This document shows positions 22,945-32,503 of a stretch of DNA of 64,000 nt, piece by piece. The position numbers and the translations under genes are program-made. Origin of the DNA: Saprospirales bacterium (GTDB taxonomy: Bacteria > Bacteroidota > Bacteroidia > Chitinophagales > Saprospiraceae). Position 1 is the first letter of the stretch. Each line of letters opens with the position of its first letter. The notes beneath the pieces were generated by a model, which worked only from the letters and a program-made list of their open reading frames with translations, did not search any database and was not told where the DNA came from. Location: positions 107,092-171,091 of the forward strand of contig JADJTT010000013.1 in the NCBI GenBank assembly GCA_016711045.1, given 5' to 3'.

Positions 22945-25275
22945 ATGAAATCTATTTTTGAAAGACTTGATTACTGGGCAGCACAAACCCCGGATAAATT
23001 GCTCTACTCTTTTTTGGATATCAATGGCAATCAGGTAGATAAATATACCTACAGCGAGTTTATCCACCGAACGAATGCCATTGCTTCGAGTCTCCACAAC
23101 GAATACCATTTCAAAAAAAATGACCGCATCTTGCTGGCTTACCCTCCCGGTCTGGAGATGATATGTGCGTTCTATGCCTGTGCCAGACTGGGACTGATCC
23201 CCGTGCCTGTATATCCGCCTACCTCAAGCGGGTTTGAGTCTTCCCTGACGAAAATGACCTATATCGCCAAAGACTGCCAGGCCGCAGCGATATTGACGAG
23301 CAGGGATTATTACTGGTCCATGAAATTGAATTTATCCCGCACGAATATCGCCGAGTTCGCCTTTGGGGAAAGCTATATTTCCAAGTTGAACTGGATTAAC
23401 ACGGAAGACTTCAGGGAAGTCAATAAAAACGGATTCCCGGAAGGCTACTCTGAAATCCTGTTCCTCCAATATACCTCAGGCTCCACGAGCAACCCTAAAG
23501 GGGTTATGGTTTCGCACAAAAATATCCTGCACAATTGCGACCTGGCAGCCGACCACGTGCCTAACGGGGTTTCCTGGCTTCCCCAGTACCACGATATGGG
23601 CTTGATCGGGTATTACCTGTTTACTGCTTTGAAAGGAGGAAACACGTACGGATTCTCTTCCATGGATTTCATCCAACGTCCTTCCCTATGGTTGGAATCG
23701 ATGTCCAAATACAAAGCCACCGCTTCTTCCGCGCCCAACTTCGCCTTTGATTATTGCCTCCGGCCTGGCAAAATCAGCGAAAAAACCCTTGAAACGCTGG
23801 ACCTGAGTTCGGTGGAGTATCTGATGACAGCCGCAGAGCCCGTTATTCCTTCTACGTATACACGGTTTTTGGAATTTTTTAAGCCCTATGGACTGAACCC
23901 TAGCGGTTTTTTTGCCGCATTCGGATTGGCCGAGAATACGCTTGCCGTATCCAATAAAGGGCGCACTTTTGTCTCTGTTGACCTTAACAATTTCAAGCAA
24001 AATAAATTAAAAATCCTCCCGCAGGTATCTGAATCTGACACTTATACGGAAATCATGAGCTGTGGGAAACCCCTGGGCGATATTACCGTCAAAATTGTAG
24101 ATCCGGAAACCCGTCATGGCCTCAAGGAGGAACAAATTGGAGAAGTGTGGCTTTCTGGCGATAGCAAATGCATGGGCTATTGGAAAAAGCCGGAATTGAC
24201 GAAAGAGATGTTCCAGGCAACAATAGTGGGTGAAAACCAGAACGCCAATAACTACCTCCGGACTGGCGATATCGGGTTTATGTATCAGGATGAGCTCTAC
24301 ATTTGCGGACGGGCAAAGGATATGATCATCATTCGGGGGCTCAATTACTACCCGCAGGATATCGAAAAAATTGTGGAAGAAACAGCCTCCCAGTATGTGC
24401 GGCATGGATTTGTAGCGGCATTCGATGTGTTTGAGGAAGAAGAGAAACTGGTGGTAGTGGTTGGAGTGAAAAACCCCAAATCGCTCCCCGATCCGGTTAA
24501 AATCGTGGACGAGATCAGGAGGGGGTTAAATGTCCAGACACACGCCATTATTTTTATCTCCGCGAAAGAAATTCCTAAAACAAGCTCAGGGAAAATCATG
24601 CGGCATAAGGCGAAGGAGCTTTACGAAGCAGGCAAGTTGAATGTGCTTCAACAATTTTCCGGGGCCAAGGAGGCCGAGTTGTTCAGTGAAATGGAGCAGG
24701 GTGATTCCCCGTTTGAAGAATTAAAGCGTAAATACGGCTTGCAAGGTACCGAGACCTATTCGCTCGGTAAAGCAGGATTGGAATCTCTTGACCTGGTTGT
24801 GCTGATGCACGACATCAAAGAGCTTCTCAAAGACAAAGGCGCCGATGAGCTGGCCAAGCAAATTGACATCCGGCTTATCCAGGAGATTAGTATCCTGGAG
24901 CTGTTCGAGCTGGTAGACCAGTTTGATAATTCTTCCGCCCTGGCGATAATACGCCTGAAGAATATGTTGGGCAAGCTGCAAAAAGAACACCAGGCGTTCG
25001 AACGGAAGATGATGTTGAGCGATGTGACGCTCACGTTCGATCCGCCCACTCCTTCCTACGATCTGTCGAAAAAGACGACCGATGTGCTGTTGACCGGCGG
25101 CACGGGCTTTTTTGGACCGTTTATCCTCAAAAGCTTGCTGGAGCAAACGACCCACAGGGTCTACGTGCTGGTGAGAGCGTCTAACGAAACCCAGGGCATG
25201 GAGCGTTTGGTCTCAGCCATGGAGTCCCTCGGCCCTATGTCAGCAGCATTCACCGAAATGTTTAAAAACGGGTAA
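22945..25275 (+). CDS. Fatty acyl-AMP ligase - acyl carrier protein - start of reductase domain
   Basis: 776 residues before an apparent frameshift. The adenylation domain (1-560) carries the ATP motif YTSGSTSNPKG (about 176-186), then the GLAENT and YLRTGD(I)GF blocks, the hinge KDMIIIRGLNYYPQDIE and the C-terminal lysine in PKTSSGKIMR; overall it resembles fatty acyl-AMP ligases. An ACP domain (about 590-680) has the phosphopantetheine serine in GLESLDLV (near residue 614). At about 714 a Rossmann NAD(P) motif, LLTGGTGFFG, opens a thioester-reductase domain. The frame stops at 25273; one extra A in the A5 run at 25264-25268 joins it to 25326-26174. The full protein has the A-carrier-R layout of carboxylic acid reductases, which release aldehydes. 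Confidence 0.88.
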   Translation: MKSIFERLDYWAAQTPDKLLYSFLDINGNQVDKYTYSEFIHRTNAIASSLHNEYHFKKNDRILLAYPPGLEMICAFYACARLGLIPVPVYPPTSSGFESSLTKMTYIAKDCQAAAILTSRDYYWSMKLNLSRTNIAEFAFGESYISKLNWINTEDFREVNKNGFPEGYSEILFLQYTSGSTSNPKGVMVSHKNILHNCDLAADHVPNGVSWLPQYHDMGLIGYYLFTALKGGNTYGFSSMDFIQRPSLWLESMSKYKATASSAPNFAFDYCLRPGKISEKTLETLDLSSVEYLMTAAEPVIPSTYTRFLEFFKPYGLNPSGFFAAFGLAENTLAVSNKGRTFVSVDLNNFKQNKLKILPQVSESDTYTEIMSCGKPLGDITVKIVDPETRHGLKEEQIGEVWLSGDSKCMGYWKKPELTKEMFQATIVGENQNANNYLRTGDIGFMYQDELYICGRAKDMIIIRGLNYYPQDIEKIVEETASQYVRHGFVAAFDVFEEEEKLVVVVGVKNPKSLPDPVKIVDEIRRGLNVQTHAIIFISAKEIPKTSSGKIMRHKAKELYEAGKLNVLQQFSGAKEAELFSEMEQGDSPFEELKRKYGLQGTETYSLGKAGLESLDLVVLMHDIKELLKDKGADELAKQIDIRLIQEISILELFELVDQFDNSSALAIIRLKNMLGKLQKEHQAFERKMMLSDVTLTFDPPTPSYDLSKKTTDVLLTGGTGFFGPFILKSLLEQTTHRVYVLVRASNETQGMERLVSAMESLGPMSAAFTEMFKNG

Positions 25276-26174
25276 TTCCCGTTTGCGGAGACCTCGGCCA
25301 GCATCAACTGGGCCTGACACGGGATATGTGGAATTTTCTGGCTGAAAATGTGCAGGAGATATACAATAATGGCGCGGTCGTGAACTATCTGTTCAACTAC
25401 GACAAAATGCGCAACATCAATGTCATCGGTACCAATGAGATCCTGAAGCTGGCATTCGAAGGCCCTGCCAAGGTCTTTAACCACATCTCCACGACCTTCA
25501 TTTTCGGGTGGGCTGTCAAGGATGTGTTATATGAAACGGATTCCAACGATGACCTTGACCTTCTTGACTTCGGCTATAGCCAGACCAAGTGGGTGTCTGA
25601 ACAAATCGTGAAAGATGCCATGAGCCGCGGCCTGATCGGACGGATCTTCCGCCCGGCACTGATCACTCCCTCCATAGAAGGCGGTGGACATAACTTTGAC
25701 ATTTCTATCCGACTGCTTGCGTTCATGATCAACAACGGCATTGGGGTCGATACGCACAACCAGGTAAGCTTTACCCCTGCGGACGTCGCCGCCAATAACA
25801 TCGTGGCTATATCCAATCTGCCGGATACGGCCAACAAAACATACCATGTCGTAAGAGACCATTACTCGAACATGATGGACATCACGAACATCATCACACA
25901 GAAGACAGGCAAGGAATTTAAAATCTTCAAATTGAAGGAGTTTGTGCCGGAGGTGATCGACAGATGTTCCAAAGATGACCTGCTTTTCCCGCTGTTGGAC
26001 TTCCTGGTCCGATCAGTCGAAAATATTTCGACTATGGAATTCAAGCTCTATGACAGCAGCAACTTTAAGCAGTCGAGGGACAGGTCGGACTTCGGAAAGC
26101 CGGACCCCACCTTAGAGGAAACAGTAGACGGGATTTTGCGCTTTTTGAGAAAAAACGAAATTATCACGGTTTAA
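25270..26174 (+). CDS. Thioester-reductase (NAD-binding 4) domain, continuation of the 22945 gene
   Basis: In the shifted frame the sequence reads without a gap from RVIPVCGDL (about 25270) through DMWNFLAENV to the stop at 26174; the first in-frame ATG is 25326, but it is internal to the domain. Features of the reductase: VNYLFNYDKMRNINVIGTNEIL, the YxxxK pair in GYSQTKWVSEQ and RPALITPS. With the first half it would reductively release an ACP-bound acyl chain as an aldehyde or alcohol, using NAD(P)H. The split is most simply a one-base deletion, in the sequence or in the cell. If real, it would abolish the release step. Confidence 0.82.
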
Positions 26175-26183
26175 ATCCGGGAT

Positions 26184-27302
26184 TTACCACCCTAGCGCTT
26201 CCACCATCTTGAAGTAGAGCTGGGTGTTGTCGTAAATACCGCGGAAAATCTCGGCACCTGGCCCGTATGCATAGACCGGCACGAGTGCTGCTGTATGGCC
26301 GTTGGTGGTGAAGGCGAGTTCTACTTTCTTAAATTTCGACCCGGGTTGGATGGCAACCCCACCACATTCGTGATCGCCGGTAACAATGACGAGGGTTTCG
26401 CGGTCGTTGGCGGCAAATTTCAGTACTTCCCAAATGGTGGCGTCAAAATCCTGGAGTTCGCCCAGCATCATGGGGCCATCTTTGGCATGTCCGGCCCAAT
26501 CGATTTGGCTGCCTTCGATCATAATGAAAAAGCCCATGTCGCTCCGCTCCTTCAGAAAGGGTAGGGACAAGTGGGCTGCATAAGGTAGGTAATCCCTTCC
26601 TTGCATTGCACTAACCGGTTGATTGTCAGACGTAAAGAAAGCGAATGGAGCTTTTTTGTCGATAGAGCGAAAGTGAAACAAGTCGGTGTCGAAATAGGAA
26701 TTGACGGAATAGCCTTTGGCTTTTAGTTCTTTGACCAAATCCCTGTTATCATCGCGGCGTTCGAAATAGCGTTGGCCGCCGCCTATAAAAAGATCAATAT
26801 CTGTGTTTAAAAAATCAGCGGCAATTTCTTCATTGAAGGTGCGAAGGGGTTCATGCGCAATGAATGCGGCGGGCGTGGCATGGGTGATGGGCGAGGTGGC
26901 AATCAGTCCGGTAGACATACCCCTTTCTTCCGCTTGTTCGAGGATGGAATGGCAGGGGATGGTATCGCTGTCGACGCCTATAGCCGCATTGTAGGTCTTG
27001 CAGCCACATGCAAAAGCGGTGGCGCCGGCGGCAGAGTCGGTAATGAGGTTATCGAAAGCAGTGGCCTTATGCAACCCAATTACCGGGAAATTCTCCAGGC
27101 TGGATTGGTTGCCGTTTTGATAGGTCATGGCGCTCATTTGACTCAGGGCAAAACCATCGCCAATCAGCAACACGATATTCTTTGGCCGGTCCGCAAAATC
27201 ACGAACGACTTCGGCCTTTACCGTGTTTGTTTGTCGCTGGCAGCCAATCACCACCAGTAACAACATTGAAATTGCTGTACCCTTAATATAAGCCAAAGTC
27301 AT
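26184..27302 (-). CDS. Alkaline phosphatase, lipoprotein
   Basis: 372 residues from the ATG at 27302, giving a lipoprotein signal (MLLLVVIGC, Cys21). PhoA-family signatures: IGDGF with the metal Asp49, DSAAGATAF with the nucleophilic Ser90, HATPAAFIAH, IEGSQIDWAGHAKD and TGDHECGG, with a final His in NGHTAALVPVYAYGPGA. It hydrolyses phosphate monoesters in the periplasm or at the surface with two zinc and one magnesium ion. Length is slightly short for the family but all catalytic blocks are there. Converges on the adenylation gene (10 bases apart). Confidence 0.93.
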   Translation of the reverse strand: MTLAYIKGTAISMLLLVVIGCQRQTNTVKAEVVRDFADRPKNIVLLIGDGFALSQMSAMTYQNGNQSSLENFPVIGLHKATAFDNLITDSAAGATAFACGCKTYNAAIGVDSDTIPCHSILEQAEERGMSTGLIATSPITHATPAAFIAHEPLRTFNEEIAADFLNTDIDLFIGGGQRYFERRDDNRDLVKELKAKGYSVNSYFDTDLFHFRSIDKKAPFAFFTSDNQPVSAMQGRDYLPYAAHLSLPFLKERSDMGFFIMIEGSQIDWAGHAKDGPMMLGELQDFDATIWEVLKFAANDRETLVIVTGDHECGGVAIQPGSKFKKVELAFTTNGHTAALVPVYAYGPGAEIFRGIYDNTQLYFKMVEALGW

Positions 27303-27432
27303 GTTATTTCTCTTGAGGGCGAAATTTAACAATTAATTCATCGAAAGTTTGCGACTATTTATCGAATTAATCGTCTTTTGGTGCAGCGGAACACGAATTT
27401 TAGTTGTCTTTTGCCCACATAACACCCAAGAA

Positions 27433-28488
27433 ATGAAAACGTCCTACACACTTTCAGCGTTACTTTTTAGTGGTTTTTTGGTTCTACTGTTCATTCCCTG
27501 GTCCAACCAGGGCAGGTCGCTTTCTATCCAGCCGCGGTCCATTTTCGAATGGCTCGAACAGCCGGAAGTGCTAAAGATTACCATGGAAACAGACCTCCAT
27601 GCTCTGATGGATGACCCCTCTAACGACACGTATCAACCGGCTTTATTTACTTTCTGGGATGCCATGGGACAACAGCAGGAATTCCTTACCGAGATCAAGC
27701 CACGTGGAAAATATCGCCGACGGGTGTGCGACTTCCCTCCGCTGAAAGTAAAATTCCCCAAAGATGAATTGGCCAAACGCGGATTAGGGGACTACAATAC
27801 CCTGAAACTGGTGACCCATTGCTTGTCTGACCAGGCAGATGGGAAAGACAACCTTCTGCGCGAATACCTCGCATATGAATTTTATCAGGAGCTCACCCCT
27901 ATGAGCTACCGGGTGAAACTGGCGGAGATTACGTATATCGATTCCAAAAAGCGGAACAAAAGTATAACCCGTACCGCGTTCTTCCTCGAACCCACTGATG
28001 AACTGGTAGACCGCCTGGACGGAGAGGAAGTGGAGAACTTCGGCATATCCATCGACCAACTTGAACCCCGCAATTCCCTGGAAATGCGCACGTTTGAATA
28101 TATGATCGGCAATTCTGACTGGGATGTGCCCAATTTGCGCAATATCAAACTGGTGCGCCATAAATCGACCGGCGACCTCTTTGCCATCCCCTACGATTTT
28201 GATCTTGCCGGCTGGGTAGATGCCTCTTATGCCGTTCCCAATACCAATATTGGCCAATACGACGTCAAAGACCGCTTCTTCATGGGCAATATGCCCTCCC
28301 TCGAGGCCTGGAACCAGTGTCTCACCCGATTTGAGCACGCCCGGAACGATTTGGAGTCCCACATCCAATCCATAGATGGCCTTTCCTCAGGCGCTCAACG
28401 CGAGCTGCTCCGCTACCTGGAGACCTTTTTCAACAGAGACGGCAAACGCCTGGCCAAGCTCATGCAGCTGGAAACGGAAAGAGCTTAG
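27433..28488 (+). CDS. Secreted CotH-kinase-like protein
   Basis: 351 residues from the ATG at 27433, which gives a hydrophobic leader (LSALLFSGFLVLLFIPW). The core follows the order seen in CotH-type spore-coat kinase folds: IKPRGKYRRRVCDFPPLKVKF, LKLVTHC, LLREYLAYEFY, then FEYMIGNSDWDVPNLRNIKL and IPYDFDLAGWVD. CotH proteins phosphorylate surface proteins; in Bacteroidota many such proteins are uncharacterised. The assignment rests on this pattern only, and a generic HipA/CotH-like fold without activity is possible. Divergent from the phosphatase. Confidence 0.6.
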   Translation: MKTSYTLSALLFSGFLVLLFIPWSNQGRSLSIQPRSIFEWLEQPEVLKITMETDLHALMDDPSNDTYQPALFTFWDAMGQQQEFLTEIKPRGKYRRRVCDFPPLKVKFPKDELAKRGLGDYNTLKLVTHCLSDQADGKDNLLREYLAYEFYQELTPMSYRVKLAEITYIDSKKRNKSITRTAFFLEPTDELVDRLDGEEVENFGISIDQLEPRNSLEMRTFEYMIGNSDWDVPNLRNIKLVRHKSTGDLFAIPYDFDLAGWVDASYAVPNTNIGQYDVKDRFFMGNMPSLEAWNQCLTRFEHARNDLESHIQSIDGLSSGAQRELLRYLETFFNRDGKRLAKLMQLETERA

Positions 28489-28490
28489 TA

Positions 28491-28560
28491 GGAGTTTTTA
28501 GTGTTTAGTGTTTAGTTTTTGATTTACCTCTAAAAACTAAACACTAAACACTCAAAACTA
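28491..28560. repeat. GTGTTTA heptamer inverted repeat
   Basis: The left arm TTTTTAGTGTTTAGTGTTTA is followed after about 10 bases by its complement (CTAAAAACTAAACACTAAAC, then ACTCAAAACTA). The unit GTGTTTA has a 7-base period. It lies between converging genes (stops at 28488 and 28558), so it may also terminate transcription both ways. Confidence 0.85.
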
Positions 28561-29832
28561 ATACCCATACTTGCCTTTCCACTGCCCCTTCAGCCTGGCC
28601 TGCACCTGTTGTTCCGGCTGATTGTTCCCCGGATTATACAGGCATTTGCCGCTGATCTCTTCGGGTAAATACTCCTGGGTCACAAAGTTGCCCGGAAAAT
28701 CGTGGCTGTATTGATAGCCCTGGCCGTAGTCGAGTTTTTTCATCAACCCGGTGGGCGCATTGCGGAGGTGCAACGGCACGGGAAGTGCGCCGGTTTCCCG
28801 CACCAGTCCCATCGCCTGATTGATCGCCATATAGGCGGTATTGCTCTTGGGGGAAGTAGCCAGGTAAATAGCCGCTTGTGAAAGAATGATGCGGGCCTCA
28901 GGCATGCCGACGGCTTGCACAGCCTGAAAAGCAGTGGTGGCCATAAGGAGGGCGTTGGGATTGGCCAGACCGATGTCTTCCGATGCGGAGATGATCATGC
29001 GCCGGGCGACGAATTTGATGTCTTCGCCACCTTCCAGCATGCGCCCCAGCCAGTAGACCGCCCCATTGGGGTCGCTGCCCCGGATAGATTTGATGAACGC
29101 GGAGGCTACGTCGTAGTGATACTCCCCGCCTTTGTCATAGAGCGCAATATTCTGCTGGATCTTTTCCTTTACAATTTCGTCTGTCAGGATATATGGCTCC
29201 CCTTGCACCGCGTCGGAGCAGGCGAGTTCCAGCACATTGTATAGTTTTCGGGCATCGCCTCCCGACAGACTCAGCAGCGCGTCGTATTCCCTGATCTCAA
29301 CGGTCAATTTTTTCAACTCCTCATCTTTCTCAAGAGCCCGGTGAACCAGTTCCTTCAGGTCTTCCTCGCTCAGTGGTTTCATCACGTAGACCTGACAGCG
29401 GGAAAGAAGTGCGGAAATCACCTCAAACGAAGGATTCTCCGTCGTGGCGCCTACCAGGGTGACGATCCCTTTCTCCACCGCACCCAGCAATGCATCCTGT
29501 TGTGACTTGCTGAAGCGGTGGATCTCGTCGATGAAAAGAATAGGGTTGGGGCTGTTGAAAAAACGCTGCGATTGCGCTTTTTCAATCGTGTCGCGAATAT
29601 CTTTCACCCCTGAATTGATGGCGCTCAGGCTGTGGAATGGCCGCTTAAGCTGGTGAGCAATGATGTTGGCAAGGGTAGTTTTTCCGACCCCGGGCGGTCC
29701 CCAAAGGATGAAAGAAGGCAAATTGCCTGATTCAATGGCGCGGCGCAACACGGCCCCTGGTCCGACAAGGTGCTGTTGGCCAACGTATTCTTCAAATGAT
29801 TTGGGACGCAAACGTTCTGCAAGTGGCTGCAT
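28558..29832 (-). CDS. rarA: Replication-associated recombination protein A (MgsA/RarA AAA+ ATPase)
   Basis: 424 residues, the standard length. Starts MQPLAERLRPKSFEEYVGQQH as in most homologues. Walker A GPPGVGKTT (45-53), Walker B LFIDEIHRF (about 98-106), sensor 1 VGATTENPSFE, and the C-terminal clamp-loader-like and tetramerisation region with GSDPNGAVYWL, ASEDIGLANP and LRNAPTGLMKKL. The protein acts at stalled replication forks with SSB. No sign of an operon partner. Confidence 0.95.
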   Translation of the reverse strand: MQPLAERLRPKSFEEYVGQQHLVGPGAVLRRAIESGNLPSFILWGPPGVGKTTLANIIAHQLKRPFHSLSAINSGVKDIRDTIEKAQSQRFFNSPNPILFIDEIHRFSKSQQDALLGAVEKGIVTLVGATTENPSFEVISALLSRCQVYVMKPLSEEDLKELVHRALEKDEELKKLTVEIREYDALLSLSGGDARKLYNVLELACSDAVQGEPYILTDEIVKEKIQQNIALYDKGGEYHYDVASAFIKSIRGSDPNGAVYWLGRMLEGGEDIKFVARRMIISASEDIGLANPNALLMATTAFQAVQAVGMPEARIILSQAAIYLATSPKSNTAYMAINQAMGLVRETGALPVPLHLRNAPTGLMKKLDYGQGYQYSHDFPGNFVTQEYLPEEISGKCLYNPGNNQPEQQVQARLKGQWKGKYGY

Positions 29833-29938
29833 GGAAACTTTTTTTGAATATATTCAACCTTCACCCAACCTTTATACCGTATTTTTCGTGAACAGGGGTG
29901 AAAGATCCTTATTACCAGAAAAGATAAAATTTTCCTAC

Positions 29939-31864
29939 ATGAAAAAGTTCATATTTCTACTTTCTTTCCTTCTAGCGGGCTTATGGGTCGCGGCCCAGCC
30001 CTATACCATCTCCATCGCCGGCACCGTGCTCGACACGAACGGCGATCCGGTGGAGAATGTACAGATCATTATTGCTAGCGACTCCGTACCCGGCGCCCCC
30101 TTTTATTTCAATACGGTTTATACCGACGCCACCGGCTCCTATGCCGACTCCTTTACGACCAACAGCACATGGGGGTTCCTGACCGTGACGATGGTGAATT
30201 GCCCGAACGTACCCACTGAAACCCTTGCTTTTGTCTGGCAAGCGGGCAATTTCGCTGCCGTTGCCGACTTTGTCTATTGCGATGGCAGTGGAAATTGCGG
30301 GGTGGCTATCGAAGCTGATTCGACCTTCTTCGGTATGCAGCTTACCGCATTTCCTTCCGGATCGGCTCCGTTTGTGTACGCATGGAGCACAGGAGAAACC
30401 ACGCCTTCTATTCTCGTTTCCAATCCAGGAGCCTATTGCGTTACAGTGACCGATTCCAACGGATGTGAAGCGGAAGCTTGTATCGTGCTGCCCGACCCGC
30501 AAAACTGTTTTGTGGTGATCGAAGCAGACCCGTCCGGCGGACTGACGGCATGGGCCCAGGGTGTGGCGCCTTTTGCGTACCAGTGGAGTAATGGGGTTAC
30601 AACTGAAACGATCTTCCCTAATGCCCCTGGGCAATATTGTGTGACGGTCACCGATGCGACGGGCTGTGTTTCTGAAGCTTGCTATTGGTACCAGGGCGGC
30701 GGCGGCGATTCCCTTTGCTCTGTCTTCATCATCCCACAGCAGATACCGGGTACCATCACCTACAACTTGTCCGCTATTGCTGATGGGGAAGCCCCGTTTA
30801 TCTATAGCTGGAGTACAGGCCAAATCGCCCAAGACATTATTATTTCCAGTTCAGGTACCTACTGCGTGACCGTGGTAGATGCGACCGGCTGCGAATCCTC
30901 CGAATGTATAACGATCCAAATTCAAGGGCAGAATTACCAGATCTCCGGTTATGTCTCAGGCGATTCGATCGGTCAACCTGGCAACCTGGTTGGTAAGGTA
31001 TACCTCATTCAATACGAACCCAATGCGGGTACATTGACTGCGGTCGACTCGGTCGATTTTGCCACTACTCCCGCCCTGGGTGGATTCTATTCTTTTGGAA
31101 ATGTAGCCCCTGGAAATTATCTGGTCAAAGCATTCCTTACCCCAGGCTCTTCCGGATATGAGAACTTCCTGCCGACCTACCACTTCAGCCACCTGTATTG
31201 GGACGAAGCGGATCAGGTGATAGTCCCCAATAACGGTCAATACTACCATATCAGCCTGATTCCGGGCGCTAACCCGGGCGGTCCCGGCTTTATCGGTGGA
31301 CTCGTCAGTGACGGCGCCAATATATGGGGCGGTGGAAACGAAGAACGGGGAGGCGAAGGCGATCCGATGCCGAATGTATCCATCCTCTTGCTGGATGACC
31401 AGGAAGCTCCGGTGACACACACCCTTACCCATTCGGACGGCAAATTCGGTTTTGAAAACCTCGCCTGGGGCACCTACAAAGTAGTGGTAGAGATCCCCGG
31501 TTTGGAGCAGGGCGTGAAATGGGTGACGATCGGACCGGACAACCCCGCCGCCAACATCTCTTTCAGTGTCGGGGAAACGGGTATTGTATTGGCCGTAAAG
31601 GAAATTGCCGAGCAGGTTGAATCGCTTGCCTATCCCAACCCGGTCAAAGACCAGCTCTCGCTTTACTTCTTCCTCGAGCAACCCGTGCAGGGCCAACTCA
31701 CCCTGACCACCCTCGACGGTCGACTGGAAGTCGTACAACCCCTTGATCTGCAAGGCGGTGGGCAAATCATTCCGGTTGCCGTCCAGCACTTGCCTGCTGG
31801 AATATATATCTTGCAAGTGACCACGGATGGCTGGATGGTAAGCCATCGGGTAATCAAAGAATAA
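29939..31864 (+). CDS. T9SS-secreted protein with SprB-like repeats
   Basis: 641 residues from the ATG at 29939, giving a signal peptide (FIFLLSFLLAGLWVAAQ). An N-terminal carboxypeptidase-regulatory-like domain (ISIAGTVLDTNGDPVENVQI) precedes three SprB-like repeats marked PYCVTVTDxxGC variants at about 165, 230 and 315 (YCVTVTDSNGCEAEAC, YCVTVTDATGCVSEAC, YCVTVVDATGCESSEC). Further Cna-B-like folds follow. The T9SS type A sorting domain is at the end (YPNPVKDQLSLYFFLEQ to HLPAGIYILQV). SprB-type repeats are typical of gliding and surface adhesins, so a surface adhesion role is likely. Confidence 0.9.
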   Translation: MKKFIFLLSFLLAGLWVAAQPYTISIAGTVLDTNGDPVENVQIIIASDSVPGAPFYFNTVYTDATGSYADSFTTNSTWGFLTVTMVNCPNVPTETLAFVWQAGNFAAVADFVYCDGSGNCGVAIEADSTFFGMQLTAFPSGSAPFVYAWSTGETTPSILVSNPGAYCVTVTDSNGCEAEACIVLPDPQNCFVVIEADPSGGLTAWAQGVAPFAYQWSNGVTTETIFPNAPGQYCVTVTDATGCVSEACYWYQGGGGDSLCSVFIIPQQIPGTITYNLSAIADGEAPFIYSWSTGQIAQDIIISSSGTYCVTVVDATGCESSECITIQIQGQNYQISGYVSGDSIGQPGNLVGKVYLIQYEPNAGTLTAVDSVDFATTPALGGFYSFGNVAPGNYLVKAFLTPGSSGYENFLPTYHFSHLYWDEADQVIVPNNGQYYHISLIPGANPGGPGFIGGLVSDGANIWGGGNEERGGEGDPMPNVSILLLDDQEAPVTHTLTHSDGKFGFENLAWGTYKVVVEIPGLEQGVKWVTIGPDNPAANISFSVGETGIVLAVKEIAEQVESLAYPNPVKDQLSLYFFLEQPVQGQLTLTTLDGRLEVVQPLDLQGGGQIIPVAVQHLPAGIYILQVTTDGWMVSHRVIKE

Positions 31865-31873
31865 ATTAAGAAA

Positions 31874-31903
31874 GGAGGATGCCGGTGGCCATCGGCATCC
31901 TCC
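31874..31903 (+). terminator. Hairpin terminator after the SprB-like gene
   Basis: GGAGGATGCCG (31874-31884) pairs perfectly with CGGCATCCTCC (31893-31903) across 8 bases and is followed by CTTCCACTTTTTCC. It separates the T9SS gene from the sigma factor operon starting at 31919. Confidence 0.8.
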
Positions 31904-31918
31904 CTTCCACTTTTTCCT

Positions 31919-32482
31919 ATGCAGATATCCCAGGACCTCCTCAAAGGCTGCAAAAAAGGCGACCGGAAAGCACAGTACCAGCTTTTCCGGCTTTGCGTTG
32001 ATGTGCTGATGGGAGTTTGCCTGCGATACCAGAAAGAGGAATCGGAAGCCATGGCTTCGCTGAACCTCGGATTTTTGAAAATACTGAACAACCTGGACAA
32101 ATACCGTCCGGAGGCGCCTTTTGAAGCCTGGATCCGGCGCATCATGATCAATACGCTGATCGATGAGTTCCGGAAAAACAGGCAGGTGAAGGAGTTGATG
32201 GAATACCGGGATTTTTCCGAAGAAACTAATACCAATGACTGGGCGGATTACAACGATGCGGAGCACCAACTGCAAGCAGAACAGTTAACAGCAATGCTGC
32301 AGGCCCTGCCGGCGATGAGCAGAAAAGTATTCAACCTCTTTGCGATCGATGGGTACCCGCACCAGGAGATAGCAGAAATGCTGGGTATCAGCGAGGGCAC
32401 CTCCAAATGGCACGTCAATTATGCCCGGAAACGTCTGCAGGAAATGGTAAAGGAAACGCTCTCGGATAGCCGGGTGATTTAA
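31919..32482 (+). CDS. ECF-type RNA polymerase sigma factor
   Basis: 187 residues. Region 2 (CLRYQKEESEAMASLNLGFLKILNNLDKYRPEAPFEAWIRRIMINTLIDEFRKN) and region 4 (ALPAMSRKVFNLFAIDGYPHQEIAEMLGISEGTSKWHVNYARKRL, summarised; the helix-turn-helix lies at about 140-170) are both intact. It directs RNA polymerase to a private set of promoters. The following gene starts 22 bases later and has a single membrane helix, so sigma/anti-sigma control is likely. Confidence 0.9.
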   Translation: MQISQDLLKGCKKGDRKAQYQLFRLCVDVLMGVCLRYQKEESEAMASLNLGFLKILNNLDKYRPEAPFEAWIRRIMINTLIDEFRKNRQVKELMEYRDFSEETNTNDWADYNDAEHQLQAEQLTAMLQALPAMSRKVFNLFAIDGYPHQEIAEMLGISEGTSKWHVNYARKRLQEMVKETLSDSRVI

Positions 32483-32503
32483 TCAGGATTAAGCTTCCAA
32501 GTT

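Noticed and set aside
30956..32275. A 439-codon minus-strand open frame across the T9SS gene end and the sigma factor
   Set aside because: It crosses a good terminator and two clear plus-strand genes, and its translation has no domain signs.
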